Part shown: piece after piece, positions 1 through 11,043 of the stretch | Position numbering within the stretch: position 1 is the first letter of the stretch | Layout: each line of letters opens with the position of its first letter | NCBI GenBank assembly: GCA_013420905.1 | Contig: JAAXNY010000008.1 | Coordinates: 3,224,001 to 3,288,000 of the forward strand | DNA length: 64,000 nucleotides | Reading direction: 5' to 3' | Source: Collybia mongolica | Lineage: Eukaryota; Basidiomycota; Agaricomycetes; Agaricales; Clitocybaceae | Position numbers and translations under genes: made by a program | Notes under the pieces: model-generated | What the model was told of the DNA's origin: nothing | Database searches by the model: none | What the model saw: the letters and a program-made list of their open reading frames with translations, nothing else

Positions 1-82
1 TAGCAGGCGTGGTGGGGGTAGTAGTGGCGGCAGCAAGAAGGGGCAAAGCGAGCATGGCGATGGCAGAAATGCGAGAGAACAT
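1..82 (-). CDS. Class I-type hydrophobin, exon 1 only (cut by window edge)
   Basis: The ATG is at 82 on the minus strand and the reading frame runs off the left edge, so only the first 27 codons are visible. They encode a signal peptide (MFSRISAIAMLALPLL, then Ala-rich) followed by a Thr/Pro stretch. This matches the first exon of the complete hydrophobin at 32723..32154, which names the gene; no cysteine is visible in this fragment. Hydrophobins are small secreted proteins that self-assemble at air-water interfaces on hyphae and fruit bodies. A TATA box lies about 90 bp upstream, as in the other minus-strand copies. The remaining four exons should lie just outside the window. Confidence 0.85.
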   Translation of the reverse strand, partial: MFSRISAIAMLALPLLAAATTTPTTPA

Positions 83-1895
83 CTTGTGAACGAGATAGAT
101 TGGTGGGTGGTTTGGAAGATTCGAGTTGTGTTGGGAAACTGACTATTCGTGGCTTCAAAGGCCGTCCTTTATACCCTTCGTTGACGCCTAATTACCAGAT
201 ACTAGCCCCGCGCAAACAACAGCTATGTCGTGACGAGTAAGGCGATGTTGGTGATTCCTGGGGATTCCCATGTTGCAGTGGAGTGCTCAAATGTCAGAAT
301 CATACTTCTACGAAGCCTCGCATATCTACAACCCTCCGAAATATGACCTACACCTGTTCCCAGCCGCGAGGATTTGACAGGCCTCTATCAACAATCGTGA
401 GTCCGCCGCACAATAAACGCCTACAATGACTTGATGATGCGTTCCTAATTATAAGCTCCGGAATTCATGGAACAACATATGCCATCCCTGACAATGACAT
501 GTGCACTGTTATAGCTGGAATGTGTCAGACCTGACGCCAACATGTGAAAAATGGATTGCAGTTTTTCCCCAGCATCCCCCATTTGACATGAGAGGCCACC
601 TATTACTATAGATGAATGAAGGCGTGGAACCTTGAGTTGTTTGGCATCTGGGGTAAATCACGACCGGGACGCGTGTTGGTTCAAAATACGTGTGAGCCGT
701 AATACAAGGTCACTGATCAAAAGTCCACAGGAAAATTCCGGTATGCCTGGAGCAAGAAAAGACCCAAAATAAACAAGGCGAAACGAAAAAATTCCGAAAG
801 AAAATATTACACGTGTAGCTGAGAGAGGTTGGCAGCGTCCAACCTTGTTACATTTTCATGAGCAAGCCCTCCAACTCAAACGGGTAATTATACATTCTTC
901 AGGGTCACCCTTCCTCAGATAACATGTTCGACAACATATGGCGAACATTGATTGAATATCAGACCAGAGTAGAGGATATGTTCGTGATCGTATGGATTAT
1001 CGTTTCCTGACCACTGCGTCAATGGCAGTGGGGAAGACAGAAAGACTTCGAATTCCTTGAATTTTGATGGATGTGCTCCAATATTAAACCCCGCAATCTC
1101 CCACATTGTGTCGGATAGCGTTGGTTGGTTGGATCTAGTGATGCACCCGTTCAATCTTCGAGCCAATTTCCGTTCCGGAACAATTGTAAGGAAGAGTTCC
1201 TGTTCTGATTGAAGTATGTGAAGGCCCCATCTTGATCCACGCGCATAGCAAATACAAGGTTTTTGAATGTCTGACTAAGTTGACTGCGGTGTAGACAGAA
1301 TGCCCGACGGCCTAAATGCTACCGGGGCTGCCTTAATGAATTAGTTCTTGCGTAGAGCACGTTCATTGAACAGTGATCGCTCCACGAGAGAAATACGAAG
1401 GCATGTAACCCAGCTCCGATCATGAACAATATAGACGAAGACAGATATCAAGGTAGTTTGGCAGATCCCTGAACCGCCTTGTGAGGTTAATGTCACGGAA
1501 AATTTGTGAGAGCCCGGGAAAGCCACATTGCAGGCGATTCAGAAATTTCCAGATATTATTGTCTGCTGGTGCAAGCACAGCACGTCCGAGCTCGATTCAG
1601 GAGGCATGTTATTTTTTAGATTCGACCAACCATCATTTAGAGCTGATCGTTTGAGGGTTGCTCGTTGCGCCCACGATCAGGTTAGGGGGGTTTTGGAAGT
1701 AAATTCTTCTGAAAGTCAGAAGCGAAGATCACAATGAAATAGACATATCCAGCACATCAACGGCAATACAGGTCAGAGGATCAAATCACAGGAGCAACGT
1801 TAGAGTGAAGGAACCCAAAATTTTTGAACTCAGCCATCGGGTATAACCTTGTTCTCAATTTTCTTCTTTTCTTCGAGTTCAAAACTCCGAGCCCA
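83..1895. other. Duplicated intergenic segment, unit A, no gene recognised
   Basis: This stretch is collinear with 32724-34566 (unit B) and 46316-48150 (unit C), but is clearly more diverged from them than they are from each other. It contains only short open frames. One minus-strand frame at 1341..1526 matches the C-terminal half of a 110-codon open frame in the other two units (34001..34333 and 47585..47917), but here it has lost its N-terminal half. I see no convincing gene. Confidence 0.5.
168..173 (-). promoter_or_regulatory. TATA box of the truncated hydrophobin
   Basis: TATAAA on the minus strand, 86-91 bp upstream of the ATG at 82. The same element sits at the same distance in the other minus-strand hydrophobin copies. 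Confidence 0.6.
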
Positions 1896-2110
1896 ATGAC
1901 TCAACGGGACCGCGATAACCATTCATGTATCCGAGCTGGATACTTACTAAACCCGGGTTTGAATATCCACGTATTCTCCTTCACCTTGCGTTCGAATTGA
2001 CTGAAGAGATTCTTCACATATGTGATGGAGTGAAGCCTGGCAAGTCGAACCGCCAAAATTCACCAGACTGGCAATCTTCAGGGAGCCGCCAAACACACCT
2101 GAAGGCCTGA
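1896..2110 (+). pseudogene. Degenerate copy of an unrecognised repeat-borne ORF
   Basis: An ATG at 1896 opens a frame (MTQRDRDNHS, then RAGYL) with relatives at 34567 and 48151 (same strand) and, inverted, at 9181..8963 and 41781..41563. The conserved peptide blocks (an SHS..AGYLPN block, then WSEA..QVEPPKFT) fall in different frames in every plus-strand copy, so these copies have suffered frameshifts. I do not recognise the family. It is best read as a decayed gene end amplified together with the hydrophobin units. Confidence 0.4.
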
Positions 2111-3021
2111 CATCCCGTGCGCGTTAAGTAAGTCTCGCCTAGTGGCAGGCGTGGGGTGCAGTAAAACGTGGAATGTAACACGTATGGGGAAACCCAAAAA
2201 CGTTATCTATTATATCTTGTGTACCACGCGGATCATGGTCTCTCCGCACAGGAAATTGCAATGATCTGAACAAATACGTACGTATTCTATTCGTACATAT
2301 CGCCCCACAACGGAGGAAGGCAGCAATGCAAACCGGGCTACTGGATGGCATTAGTAAAATCCTTGCTATAATATGTCAAACAATTCCTGTCTCTTGCCCC
2401 TGGACGTATCAACGAATATGTCAGATCAGGCCTGATTTTTTGTCAACCCTCGTCAATCACAAATTATTCACAGCTGTCGAGAACTGTGGTGCATCATTAT
2501 ATCATCAATGCACGGCCTGTGGGTGTCGATATAAGTGAACCGTCCACCAGAAAACAAACCCCGCATCGGTGGGCATAGTCGGTAACGTCCTGATATATAT
2601 ATATTTTCCACACCAGCGGCCCGCGGCCTCGAGGTTCGTGTGGGATATGTCATGGTCAGCAAGTCGAGCAACATCAGAGCTATTCTGATTTTCGATTTGA
2701 TGTCGCCTTTGTCGCCGCCAAAAATCGAATAGAAACGGCCTATAATAAAAGTGCTTGGGCGCTCGATAAGCATGTACGTACAGTAAATAGGCCACAACGT
2801 TCTCAGGAACTTGCGGAAGTTCATAAGAGGGCCGACACCAGACGGGAGTCTCATGAACCCGCGAAGATTTCTTCATGCGTTTTTCTCCAAACATGAGTCG
2901 TGGTGTTGTAATATTAGTGACATGACGGCTTGAGAAACGTCCGACAGCGCAAAATGATCCTTGCAGGCCGATCAATCGCGGTGTTTAAAAAGGCAAGAAG
3001 CGAAGAAGGTGGGTTTCTGTG
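2111..3021. other. Intergenic part of unit A, near-identical to unit B
   Basis: This stretch is essentially identical to 34783-35693. Two overlapping minus-strand open frames (156 codons at 2975..2505, 128 codons at 2854..2468) are present in both copies. The related but diverged unit C sequence (48409-49020) does not keep them intact and lacks about 290 bp here, which argues against coding function. Confidence 0.45.
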
Positions 3022-3219
3022 CTGTTTAATAATATGCATGCGTAATCACGCAAACGTCGGAGGGGCTTTGCGCGGGGATGTCAGACTTTGACATACTTGG
3101 CAACTCTGTTTTCTTGTTCCGGGGACGATTGCCTTCCTGTAGTAGAAATTAACGGAAAGTAAAAAACGGTGGTCCTGGGCTTATGGAACCCTAGAGGAGA
3201 AAGGGAAAGACCTGAAAGG

Positions 3220-3225
3220 TATAAA
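3220..3225 (+). promoter_or_regulatory. TATA box of hydrophobin at 3305
   Basis: TATAAA 80-85 bp upstream of the ATG, the same spacing as in the other hydrophobin copies of the cluster. Confidence 0.6.
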
Positions 3226-3304
3226 GAGGTAAGCATCAAACCTCAGTTCAACGAAATCCACTCGTTCTACAACCCAGTTACACTCAAACACTCGGATAAC
3301 CAAG

Positions 3305-3882
3305 ATGTTCGCTCGTATATCCAGCCTCTTCATGTTCTTGTTCTTCGCTCTCCCTCTCCTTGCGGCCGCCATTGCAGTACCCCGCACCGACACCCCCGCC
3401 AGCCAGTGCAACACCACCGACATCCAGTGCTGCAACTCTGTGGAGTCGGTAAGCAATGTTAGAATTGTGCAAGCGGCTCGGTACTGACATCCCTGCGGAA
3501 CAGTCGACAAGTCTGAGCGGCCCCGTCTCTCTCCTCCTCGGCCTCTTGGGCGTCGTCATCAGCGATATTACCGGCCTGGTTGGTGGTGAGTAGTGTCCTT
3601 CTGGTCGTATCGTACAGCAATCTAAATGCGTTTCAACAGTTACTTGCTCTCCCCTCACCATCATAGGTGGTGGCGGAAGCTCCTGGTAAGCTTTGACAGG
3701 TGTCCATGGTAGGTCCACCTTTCTGACGAGGACGCGTATAGCACTGCTCAGCCCGTCTGCTGCACCAACAACAGCTTCGTGAGCATACATTATTCTTCTG
3801 ACCGAGACGAGTGGCTCATCGGCTGGAATATCAGCACGGCCTCATTGCCCTTGGCTGTAGCCCCATCAACGTCAACCTCTGA
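3305..3882 (+). CDS. Class I hydrophobin (118 aa, five exons)
   Basis: Small secreted amphipathic protein that should coat hyphae or fruit-body surfaces. Exons 3305-3448, 3504-3585, 3640-3685, 3742-3778 and 3835-3882 (TGA) join in frame; all introns are 54-56 bp with GT..AG ends. The protein starts with a signal peptide (MFARISSLFMFLFFALPLL). It has eight cysteines spaced C-x6-CC-x34-C-x12-C-x5-CC-x12-C-x7, which fits class I. The sequence ends in SPINVNL. A TATA box is at 3220. The gene sits in a roughly 1 kb block that is present in units A and B but missing from unit C. The copy at 35977 appears identical. No defect is visible. Confidence 0.93.
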
Positions 3883-4042
3883 GCTGATTCAGAGGTTATC
3901 GAAGCTGTCGCCCAAGCGCACTGCCGGGAGCGTTGGTCAGATATTTTTCTTTCTTGTATCCCTGTTACGATTTTTTGAACAATTTATAGAAACTTTTGAG
4001 TACTTCGCTTGCTGTGAACGTAAGATGTACCTGTGAGGATGT

Positions 4043-6385
4043 GTAAGTAGCATCAGAAACGGGACGTTCATTAAGATGCATCACCCCTTGTAGTCAAGTA
4101 TGCGAGTCGTTCAAATTCCAATCAGCAAGAGTGAAAGCCGGAGCCCTTTGACGTGAGCCAGGTCCAACCAAAGGCTCCTCGATAACCAGGCAAGGCAAGT
4201 CCTAGATGAAGAAGCAGTCACCAGTCATTTGCCAAAAGTCCGTAACGTGTGCGTCCAGTGATCAGGTGGGGGCGTGCTCAACAATTCGTCCGGGAAGTGG
4301 GTTAGTGCGGACTCAGGCATTACCGTCAGACCACAGGCGGGCAGCTCGCGGTGATCCGCTCGAGGACGTGATGTGATGCTTTGTTGGGACCTTGCCCCAC
4401 ATGTATTCAGTTTGCGCACATTGGCACATCCACATGGAATCCTAGGGATCTGAGGAAAAATATACTAGTGGGGTGGGGTATTTCAGAGCTTAGCGAGAGA
4501 GTTTGTGGTGAGAGAAGAATCAAGGTACAGAGTCCAGGTGGCTGTGGATGCTTCAGCAGCCCGTCAGTAAATGTAGCGCAACGAGACCTGAACTCATGAG
4601 TATGAACAGGCCAGAATGCGAATCGGAAATGGCGGGGCATGGGTTGATGATGGCGTCCACCATGGGTGTACAAAGTGAAGAGACCTGACTAGGAAAGAGG
4701 CAATTATGAGGTCGGTAAAGGCCATTCTTGTAATTTGCGCTGAGATGATAGCGTCGTTGTGCGTTCCTACCATGGGCTTGAGCGCCGTAATGGCGTGGCA
4801 GCTTCCGTTCTAAAGGACCTCGCAGTAGGTCAGCACTAGTGCTCGAGCAAGAAGGCGTGAAGATCTGCTTGGGCCAATAATTGTGGTCCTCGACGCTTCA
4901 TGCTTCAAAAACGATCAGGTGAGGAAGAATTTAAAGCCTGTAAACAGAGACGACATATTAGATCTAACAAAATGTCTCACCCATACCACACACCCTGACC
5001 TTTCCGGCCAGATCCCCTAAATGTAACATAGGAGGGACTAAAAACGGTAGGGAGGTACCGGAATGTTGTAAATATGATCATTGAACAAAAAATCGTTCAG
5101 GGCGCGAAGATTTACAGTAAAATTAGGCACGCTAGCCGTCGTCATCTGGGCCGTTGACAGGTTGTTGCTCCCTTTCAAGTTAGACGAATCCATTTCTTCC
5201 CTCAGCGATAGGACCAGTACTTTTGGCATGTTGCTTCCCCAGGAACGATGGCCTTCCCACAACAAGATGCGTTTTTCAAAGCTTCGATGACCGGGCTGAA
5301 CGCGTCTGCAAACGGTAAAAGTGCACAGCGGGACTACAGAAGCATTAATGCGATGTACCCACTCGTTTTTCCACCCACCGATCCACCCACCCAGATAGCG
5401 AGATGATTACTCGCAGGCTTGTCCTTGCCACGTTCCTCGTTTTCGCTCTCGCGCTCCCATCTCATAGGTATGTTTACGTTCCTCTCCTTCCGAGTTGTTT
5501 GGGTCGGCCATCTTCTTCTCCTGGCATTTCCCTTCATGGAAATCGGCGTCGTGTAGACTTATTTAAAAAAAGAAAGACCCGTGGTTGAAAACGAGCGTGT
5601 TGAACCATTTACGGTTGGGGTAATGATACTGGAATAAACAGTAAACATATAATATAATTTCAAACTCCGCCGCGGATCGGCTATCACATTACGAAAAGTG
5701 TGTCCACTTGACACCGACGTGCGATACCTACGGACGGTCGAATCAGTCGTCTTTGGAAATGCTGCATACGCCATTGATCAACGATTAGGATCTCCGTCTC
5801 TGACTGGCGCTGCTTTCGGGGCCCGCCGTGTTTCCCTCCGTATCGCACGTCACGGAGAGCGTAAGCCGCACTTCGAATTACCTGGTGACGACAAATTTAC
5901 TAGAACTATGATGGTGTATTGACGAAAAATTTCCCCCACTGGCGGTGGAAATGTGTCGCGCTGCGATCAACTAGCAACAATCCAGCCTCTGCTCCTGTCG
6001 AGACGTTCTTGCACCGTCTCCCTCCCGTTTCTTTCTCACTGGCCATTGTATGTGGAGGGGCCGTACGTTCGATAAAGTAAGCACACATAAGAAAGGTTTA
6101 CAGTGTGGATATACCAAAGAGCTAGTCAGAAACCATTCCTCCATTAATACAAGTCTGTTTTCTGTTATGTTTGTCGTGCCCCACGACGAGGACGGATACT
6201 TAGGCTGAGAAGCACAAGGTAAAGAGATATCTTGCAGGGATGAGCCAAACCAGCTTGTGAAGAAAACTTCTTTATATATCGTGTGCGCTAACAAATTCAA
6301 CAGACTGGTACAGAATCGTCATAAAACTACAACAAACTACATTTCACAACGGCAGATAACTCTTGGAAATTCATTGTGTTCCCCT
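4043..6385. other. Intergenic region of unit A, no confident gene
   Basis: This is 2.3 kb between the convergent hydrophobins at 3305 and 6952, near-identical to 36715-39057 and about 80% similar by eye to 49020-50400 in unit C. A few short frames stay recognisable between A and C (for example around 5081-5290), hinting at an old gene, but none is intact. See the separate entry for the signal-peptide-like exon at 5403. Confidence 0.45.
5403..5467 (+). other. Signal-peptide-like exon with intron donor
   Basis: The ATG at 5403 encodes a short hydrophobic leader (MITRRLVLATFLVFALALP) that ends at a perfect GTATGT donor at 5468. A diverged relative at 50299 in unit C again encodes a leader (MIFHN, then VFLVFALAL). 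The B copy is at 38075. It may be the first exon of a small secreted protein, but I could not find a convincing second exon, so it may be a remnant. Confidence 0.3.
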
Positions 6386-6952
6386 TCAAAGGTTAACGTT
6401 GACCGGGGTGCATCCGATGGCAACCACCCCATTCTATGTCACACCAGTCAGTATCGGATTGGTAAACAACAAATCTCATTGGTTGTACTCACGAAGGTGT
6501 TGTTGCTGCAGCAGACGGGCTGAGCGGTGCTACGAGAATGCAGTGTTAGGTACGCTCCAATACTAATAAATAATGGGATTTACCAGGAGCTTCCTCCGCC
6601 TCCAAGGATCGTGAGGGGGGAGCAGGTCACTATTCCAGGTGAATTCTTATAAGTTTTGATACATGGTGAAACCACTATGATTGACTTACGGCCGACTACG
6701 CCAGTGAGGCCGGCGACGTTGATTCCAAGAGTAGTCAGGAGGGAGAAGACCGGCCAAGTGAGAGAGTCGGACTATCATCATGTTTAGCAACTGCACAACG
6801 TGCAATACTACGAGGGGACATACCTCCTGCGTGGAGTTGCAGCACTGCAAGTCACTAGTGTTGCACTGACTAGCAGGCGTGGTGGGGGTAGTAGTGGCGG
6901 CAGCAAGAAGAGGCAAAGCGAGCATGGCGATGGTAGAAATGCGAGAGAACAT
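6386..6952 (-). CDS. Class I hydrophobin (113 aa, five exons)
   Basis: Exons on the minus strand: 6952-6824, 6771-6690, 6629-6584, 6529-6493 and 6433-6386, separated by introns of 52-60 bp. Exon sizes 2 to 5 are identical to those of the hydrophobin at 3305, and intron phases match, so the genes are paralogues. The protein has a signal peptide, a Thr/Pro linker, and eight cysteines spaced C-x6-CC-x34-C-x12-C-x5-CC-x12-C, ending in TPVNVNL. It should be secreted and form surface films. A TATA box lies at 7038-7043. The unit B copy is 39624..39058. Confidence 0.93.
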
Positions 6953-7037
6953 CTTGTGAGAGAGATAAATTGGTGGGTGGTTTGGAATATTCGAGTTGTG
7001 TTGGGTAACTGATTATTCGTGGCTTCGAATGCCGTCC

Positions 7038-7043
7038 TTTATA
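7038..7043 (-). promoter_or_regulatory. TATA box of hydrophobin at 6952
   Basis: TATAAA on the minus strand, 86-91 bp upstream of the start codon. Confidence 0.6.
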
Positions 7044-7352
7044 CCATTCGTCGACGCCCAATACAGGCTACCTCACGTGTAGGATCTCAACATCGTGATG
7101 AATATGGCGATATATTGAAGTGGAATTCTCACTTGACAGGATCGGACACATGTTTTGACGACCCTCCTTCATAACAAAAATTCCGCCCACGGGGATATTA
7201 ACCCTGAAATCCGCGAATTCGAGGAAGCGCTCTCGATAGCGCGCTTGGCCTCATAGTTTCTATATTCATTTTGAGTGAGGGGATTCTATTCTGGGATCCT
7301 TTCGCGCTTTTCATTAATCTAAAAACATGAAGCATTCAGAGTCACAATTTGT

Positions 7353-7670
7353 ATGCTCAACCAATCCATCTCCCGCCTTCTCTCACTTACCCCGCGCTTG
7401 GCTCAAGGGACATGTCAACACGTTTCACAACCCGAAAGGTTCAAAACAGGCACCTCTAGCATTCCTGTGAAGTTCACCCTTCATGATGTCAAGGGAAGCT
7501 CCGTCTCGCTCGATTTGGACAGGTACTCGAGGGTCGGATTAGCACACACCTACTCTATTGCGTCTGGTCCGAAATGTAAAACCATTAGAACAGATAGCGC
7601 GGGGGCAGAACCTGTCAGGTACGTAACATGGGACCCGATCGCCTGGAATCCCAATACAGCCCTGTTTTAG
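7353..7670 (+). CDS. Unrecognised 105-codon ORF
   Basis: An uninterrupted ATG-started frame (MLNQSISRLLSLTPRLAQG at the start) that is preserved with very few changes at 40022..40339. I recognise no domain. Preservation in the duplicate says little, because the surrounding non-coding DNA is equally similar. It ends 65 bp before a Tc1/mariner-like insertion. It could be a remnant of an older gene or chance. Confidence 0.25.
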   Translation: MLNQSISRLLSLTPRLAQGTCQHVSQPERFKTGTSSIPVKFTLHDVKGSSVSLDLDRYSRVGLAHTYSIASGPKCKTIRTDSAGAEPVRYVTWDPIAWNPNTALF

Positions 7671-7735
7671 TGGAGTATATGTCGAAAATGACGACCCTGT
7701 ATTATTGTCCTTGACTGGTTGAAAGAAAGGGACTA

Positions 7736-8553
7736 TGGTGCGGTTCACTTAGTCACCACAAGAATATTACAAAGAATATGAGGCCTCCAAATTTTCTCAG
7801 GCTCCTTAGTTGTCTTGCCAAAATGCTCTATTTGATGAGGCGAATAAATCCCCAAGACAGAATTTTGATACGGTCAAAACTGAGGGAGATAAATTTTCAG
7901 AGGGAGTGATTTGGCCACCTGCCATATATAGGCTGCCAAGCCTTCCTAAATAGGAAATATCATCTAAAAAATGTAACCTATGTATCAAATGTACGTGCAA
8001 GAGTCTCTGGAACGCGACGATGGGATTTGTATTTTGTGGAACTGAAGGTTTTTACCTTTGCTTGTGCCTCTTGAGTACCAAGGCCCTCGCGGTATGCATC
8101 CATCCATCTGTGCATGCGATGTTCCCATCGCTGTATTGTCGCAAGTTCAACTGAAGCGAGAGCAATTGGCATGTTTGCCTTCAGAGTGTCAAAGTTCATG
8201 TCACAATGCTCGTGCAAGTACCGCTTTACAGCACCCCAGAAGAACTCAATTTTATTGAGTTCTTGGGTTTCGTTTGAGGTTTCTCAAATTAGGATGGGGT
8301 GTGGGGTTCTCCGCGCTGGCAAACAAAGGTTTTCGAGCTGTTGCATGTCTTTTTGCTAACGCTGCGGCACGAGCTCGGGCAGCTGCTTCTTTTAGGTACT
8401 TCTTCTTTGTGGGCATACCCCCGAAAAGTTGACCCTCACTCAATATTCTTGCTGTCAAATTCAACTTAAATTGTACATAAATGAAAAAAAAATTCGGCCT
8501 CCAGCCAATTTGGCCACTGTCACACTTTGGTGGTGACTAAGTGAACTGCACCA
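7736..8553. mobile_element. Internally deleted Tc1/mariner-like element, copy 1
   Basis: Terminal inverted repeats of 24 bp with one mismatch (left end begins TGGTGCGGTTCACTTAG) are flanked on both sides by TA, the Tc1/mariner target duplication. The 818 bp element keeps only the two ends of a DDE transposase on the minus strand, so it cannot move by itself. The same insertion sits at 40405-41221, so it predates the A/B duplication. Confidence 0.85.
7978..8416 (-). pseudogene. Tc1/mariner-like transposase remnant (N- and C-termini fused)
   Basis: The minus-strand frame starting with MPTKKKYLKEAAARARAAA (ATG at 8416) is a basic N-terminus. After about 50 codons it runs into a shifted frame with IEFFWGAVKRYLHEHCD and KSHRRVPETLARTF, the typical C-terminal end of fungal Tc1/mariner-class DDE transposases. 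The catalytic core is deleted and the two parts are out of frame. It is non-functional. Confidence 0.75.
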
Positions 8554-8555
8554 TA

Positions 8556-9318
8556 CGCGTGCGAAGTAACGAGATAATGAGTATGGTGAGATTGTATTTC
8601 TGGGTATCGCTTATAGTTGTGTTTCCCCAGGACAAATCTGAAGAGCAGTGAGTGAGCTATATATATATATATTATCTACGCACGGATTGAACAATGATGC
8701 TCGTACTGAGATGAGGAGGTAGGCAAAAGATAGGTTATTGCAACAAGGATTTCACTCACGTCATCTGATGATTAAGTTTGTGTCACTGCATTCTTCTCCT
8801 GATGTGGGTAGATGGTAAGTACGGAAAGAAGCGTATTCCATTGCAATTTTCCAGTGCAGAGGGCCTACGGAAGGTCCATGGTCCGTGTGTCGTGACAGAT
8901 ATGACAGATAATGTATTGTGCCTGCCACATTATGTCTGACGTGCATGGAATTTCAGGTATGTTTAGTGGTTCCCTGAATAATGCATGAGTTGAGTTGTTG
9001 GTTCGGTGAATTTCGGCGGTTCTACTTGCAATTGGGCTTCACTCCACCATGCGGATGTCGGATGAAGTATCTTTTCAGTCAATTGAACGTGAGGGGGGGG
9101 AGAATGCGCACACATCTGGCCTCGGTTTGGTAGATACCCTGCTAGGAAACGTGAATGGCTGGCATGGTCCTGTTGAGACATTGGACTTGGAGTTCTGAGT
9201 TCTAAGAAAAGAAGAAAATTGAGAATATGGTAGGACCGGGTTCAAAAAATTTGCATTTCTTCACTCTAACGTTCCCCTCCTTCCGTAATTGGATCCTCTA
9301 ACATGTATTGCCATTTAT
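8556..9318. other. Intergenic end of unit A with inverted repeat-borne ORF copy
   Basis: This holds a short (TA)n tract near 8660-8676, absent from the unit B copy. It also holds a 72-codon minus-strand frame (9181..8963) that is an inverted relative of the decayed ORF at 1896. The rest matches 41224-41918 with a few percent divergence. I see no intact gene. Confidence 0.45.
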
Positions 9319-10410
9319 CATCACTGTGCACCTGGTGGGGGAGGTTTTTCCCCCACTTAATGGATGAAAGCAGCATTTCCTAAGTTTAGTGGATGAATCT
9401 AAAGGGTATGAAATTGGGATGAAACTTCATCCCAGATATTTCATCCCTTGAGAGGATGAATTTCTGCTCTTATAATTTCAGAAATTTTCATCCCTTAGTG
9501 GTGTGAACTTTCATCCCATTAGAGGTGAATTATATGGGACAATTTTAATCCAGTGAAAAAGAGGGGAATTTCATCCTATAATGGGTGGGTTTTATTAGAT
9601 CATTTTAATCTATTAGAGAGTGAACTTTCATCCCATAAAAGGTGGAATATGTGGGATGATTTAAGTTCAGCATAGAAGGTATTTCATCCCACAAATAGTG
9701 GGTTTATGGGATGACTTTACTGCCTTAGACTTGGGTGGAGTGGGCCAACACACTGTGTGGCAGGTACTTGTTCTTTATTTCTTTTCTTAGAAGAAATAAG
9801 TCCATTCCACAGTCAGGAAGTTGTAAATGACTAGAAACAACATAGGTGATAGTTTATGGAGGTCATGTGACCATGGGAAAATGTTACAAAGTAAACAAGC
9901 AATGCCTGTGCACAAAACCCAATGCCATAGCTTGCCTGGCTATGGAGAAAACACAAAAACCATCAGAACTAACTTTTTCCCAGGATCATGGACACTAAAT
10001 AAGCATTCAGATTGTTGTCATGTATTTGGTATACTTATGTGGTGGGATAGATCATGTGACATGTGACAATAAATAGAGAAATCAATCCTCTTTGTATTTC
10101 AGGTAAATATAGTAGTAGTTGTTGATTATTCCAATGTTTAGCATGATTTCCCACAAGGGTTATGTTTGGTCAGGGTCATTGTTATTATAAAATGTTTATC
10201 CACCCCTAGCATAACACACAGACCTTCAAAACTAGCTGAATCTGGACATTTCTAATATTTCGCTCAAAATAGACCGTGGGAAAAATGTGCTCAACAAGGA
10301 AATTGTAGAGCCATGTTTGTACATTCCAAACATATAAAAACAAAGTTAATAGCTTTACTGGTTATGGAGAAAATCACAAAATAAATTTTGAAACGCGACA
10401 CTTTGAAATA

Positions 10411-10913
10411 TTAGATATGCATAATTTTGATGGCATCATCAAAAGCATTATGTAAGCATCCCAAATACATGCAAATTATGTCACAATACTTTGTATTTGT
10501 GGAGAAATGCTGTAAAAAGCCATAAGAGAAGAAAAATCCCATTATGGAATTATTTTCCCGCAGTGTTGAAATATGAATCAATGAATGAATCACCTTTTTG
10601 CCCGAAAACTGGGTTGATAAAGAACTCGTAACATAATGATCCTCCCTGCAACTGTTCAAACATGGTGGGTGCACATATTTCAGCCTCCTATTAATAATGA
10701 ATAGTATACAATTTGAATAAATAAATAAAAATATTTGTCAGCATCCTCAGATTTGATCACATGGCTTTGTTGACCGAGATGCCCGACGGCGGAACATTCC
10801 GAGCTATATAATGCGTTGGCAGCTGCTTTCACACGCTTTTCTTCTTGCTCTCGTACCACCACCATTGCCCATTGCTGCCTCCCATCCTCCCCCTCGTAGT
10901 AAACACTCTTCAT
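10411..10913 (-). CDS. Unrecognised gene fragment in left arm (copy of 15008-15510)
   Basis: The minus-strand ATG at 10913 opens a 77-codon frame (MKSVYYEGEDGRQQWAMVVV at the start) with strongly protein-like composition. A splice-acceptor-like TTAATAG at 10687-10681 precedes another protein-like segment (CAPTMFEQLQGGSLCYEFF). A third frame ends at 10411 (DDAIKIMHI). Introns and frame between segments are not fully resolved, and I do not recognise the product. An exact mirror copy is in the right arm. Confidence 0.35.
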
Positions 10914-11043
10914 TGATAGATTACAATTAGTATAATGTTAGATTACAATTACTATCATAATACTTGTAGTAGTCATTTGAATTCCAATACAAACTATAAG
11001 GCTTCGTTAAGAATATTAATAAATGCTAATAATAATCCTACAG

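Noticed and set aside
2468..2975. 156- and 128-codon minus-strand ORFs, repeated at 35140-35647
   Set aside because: No features, overlapping each other, and not preserved in the diverged unit C copy.
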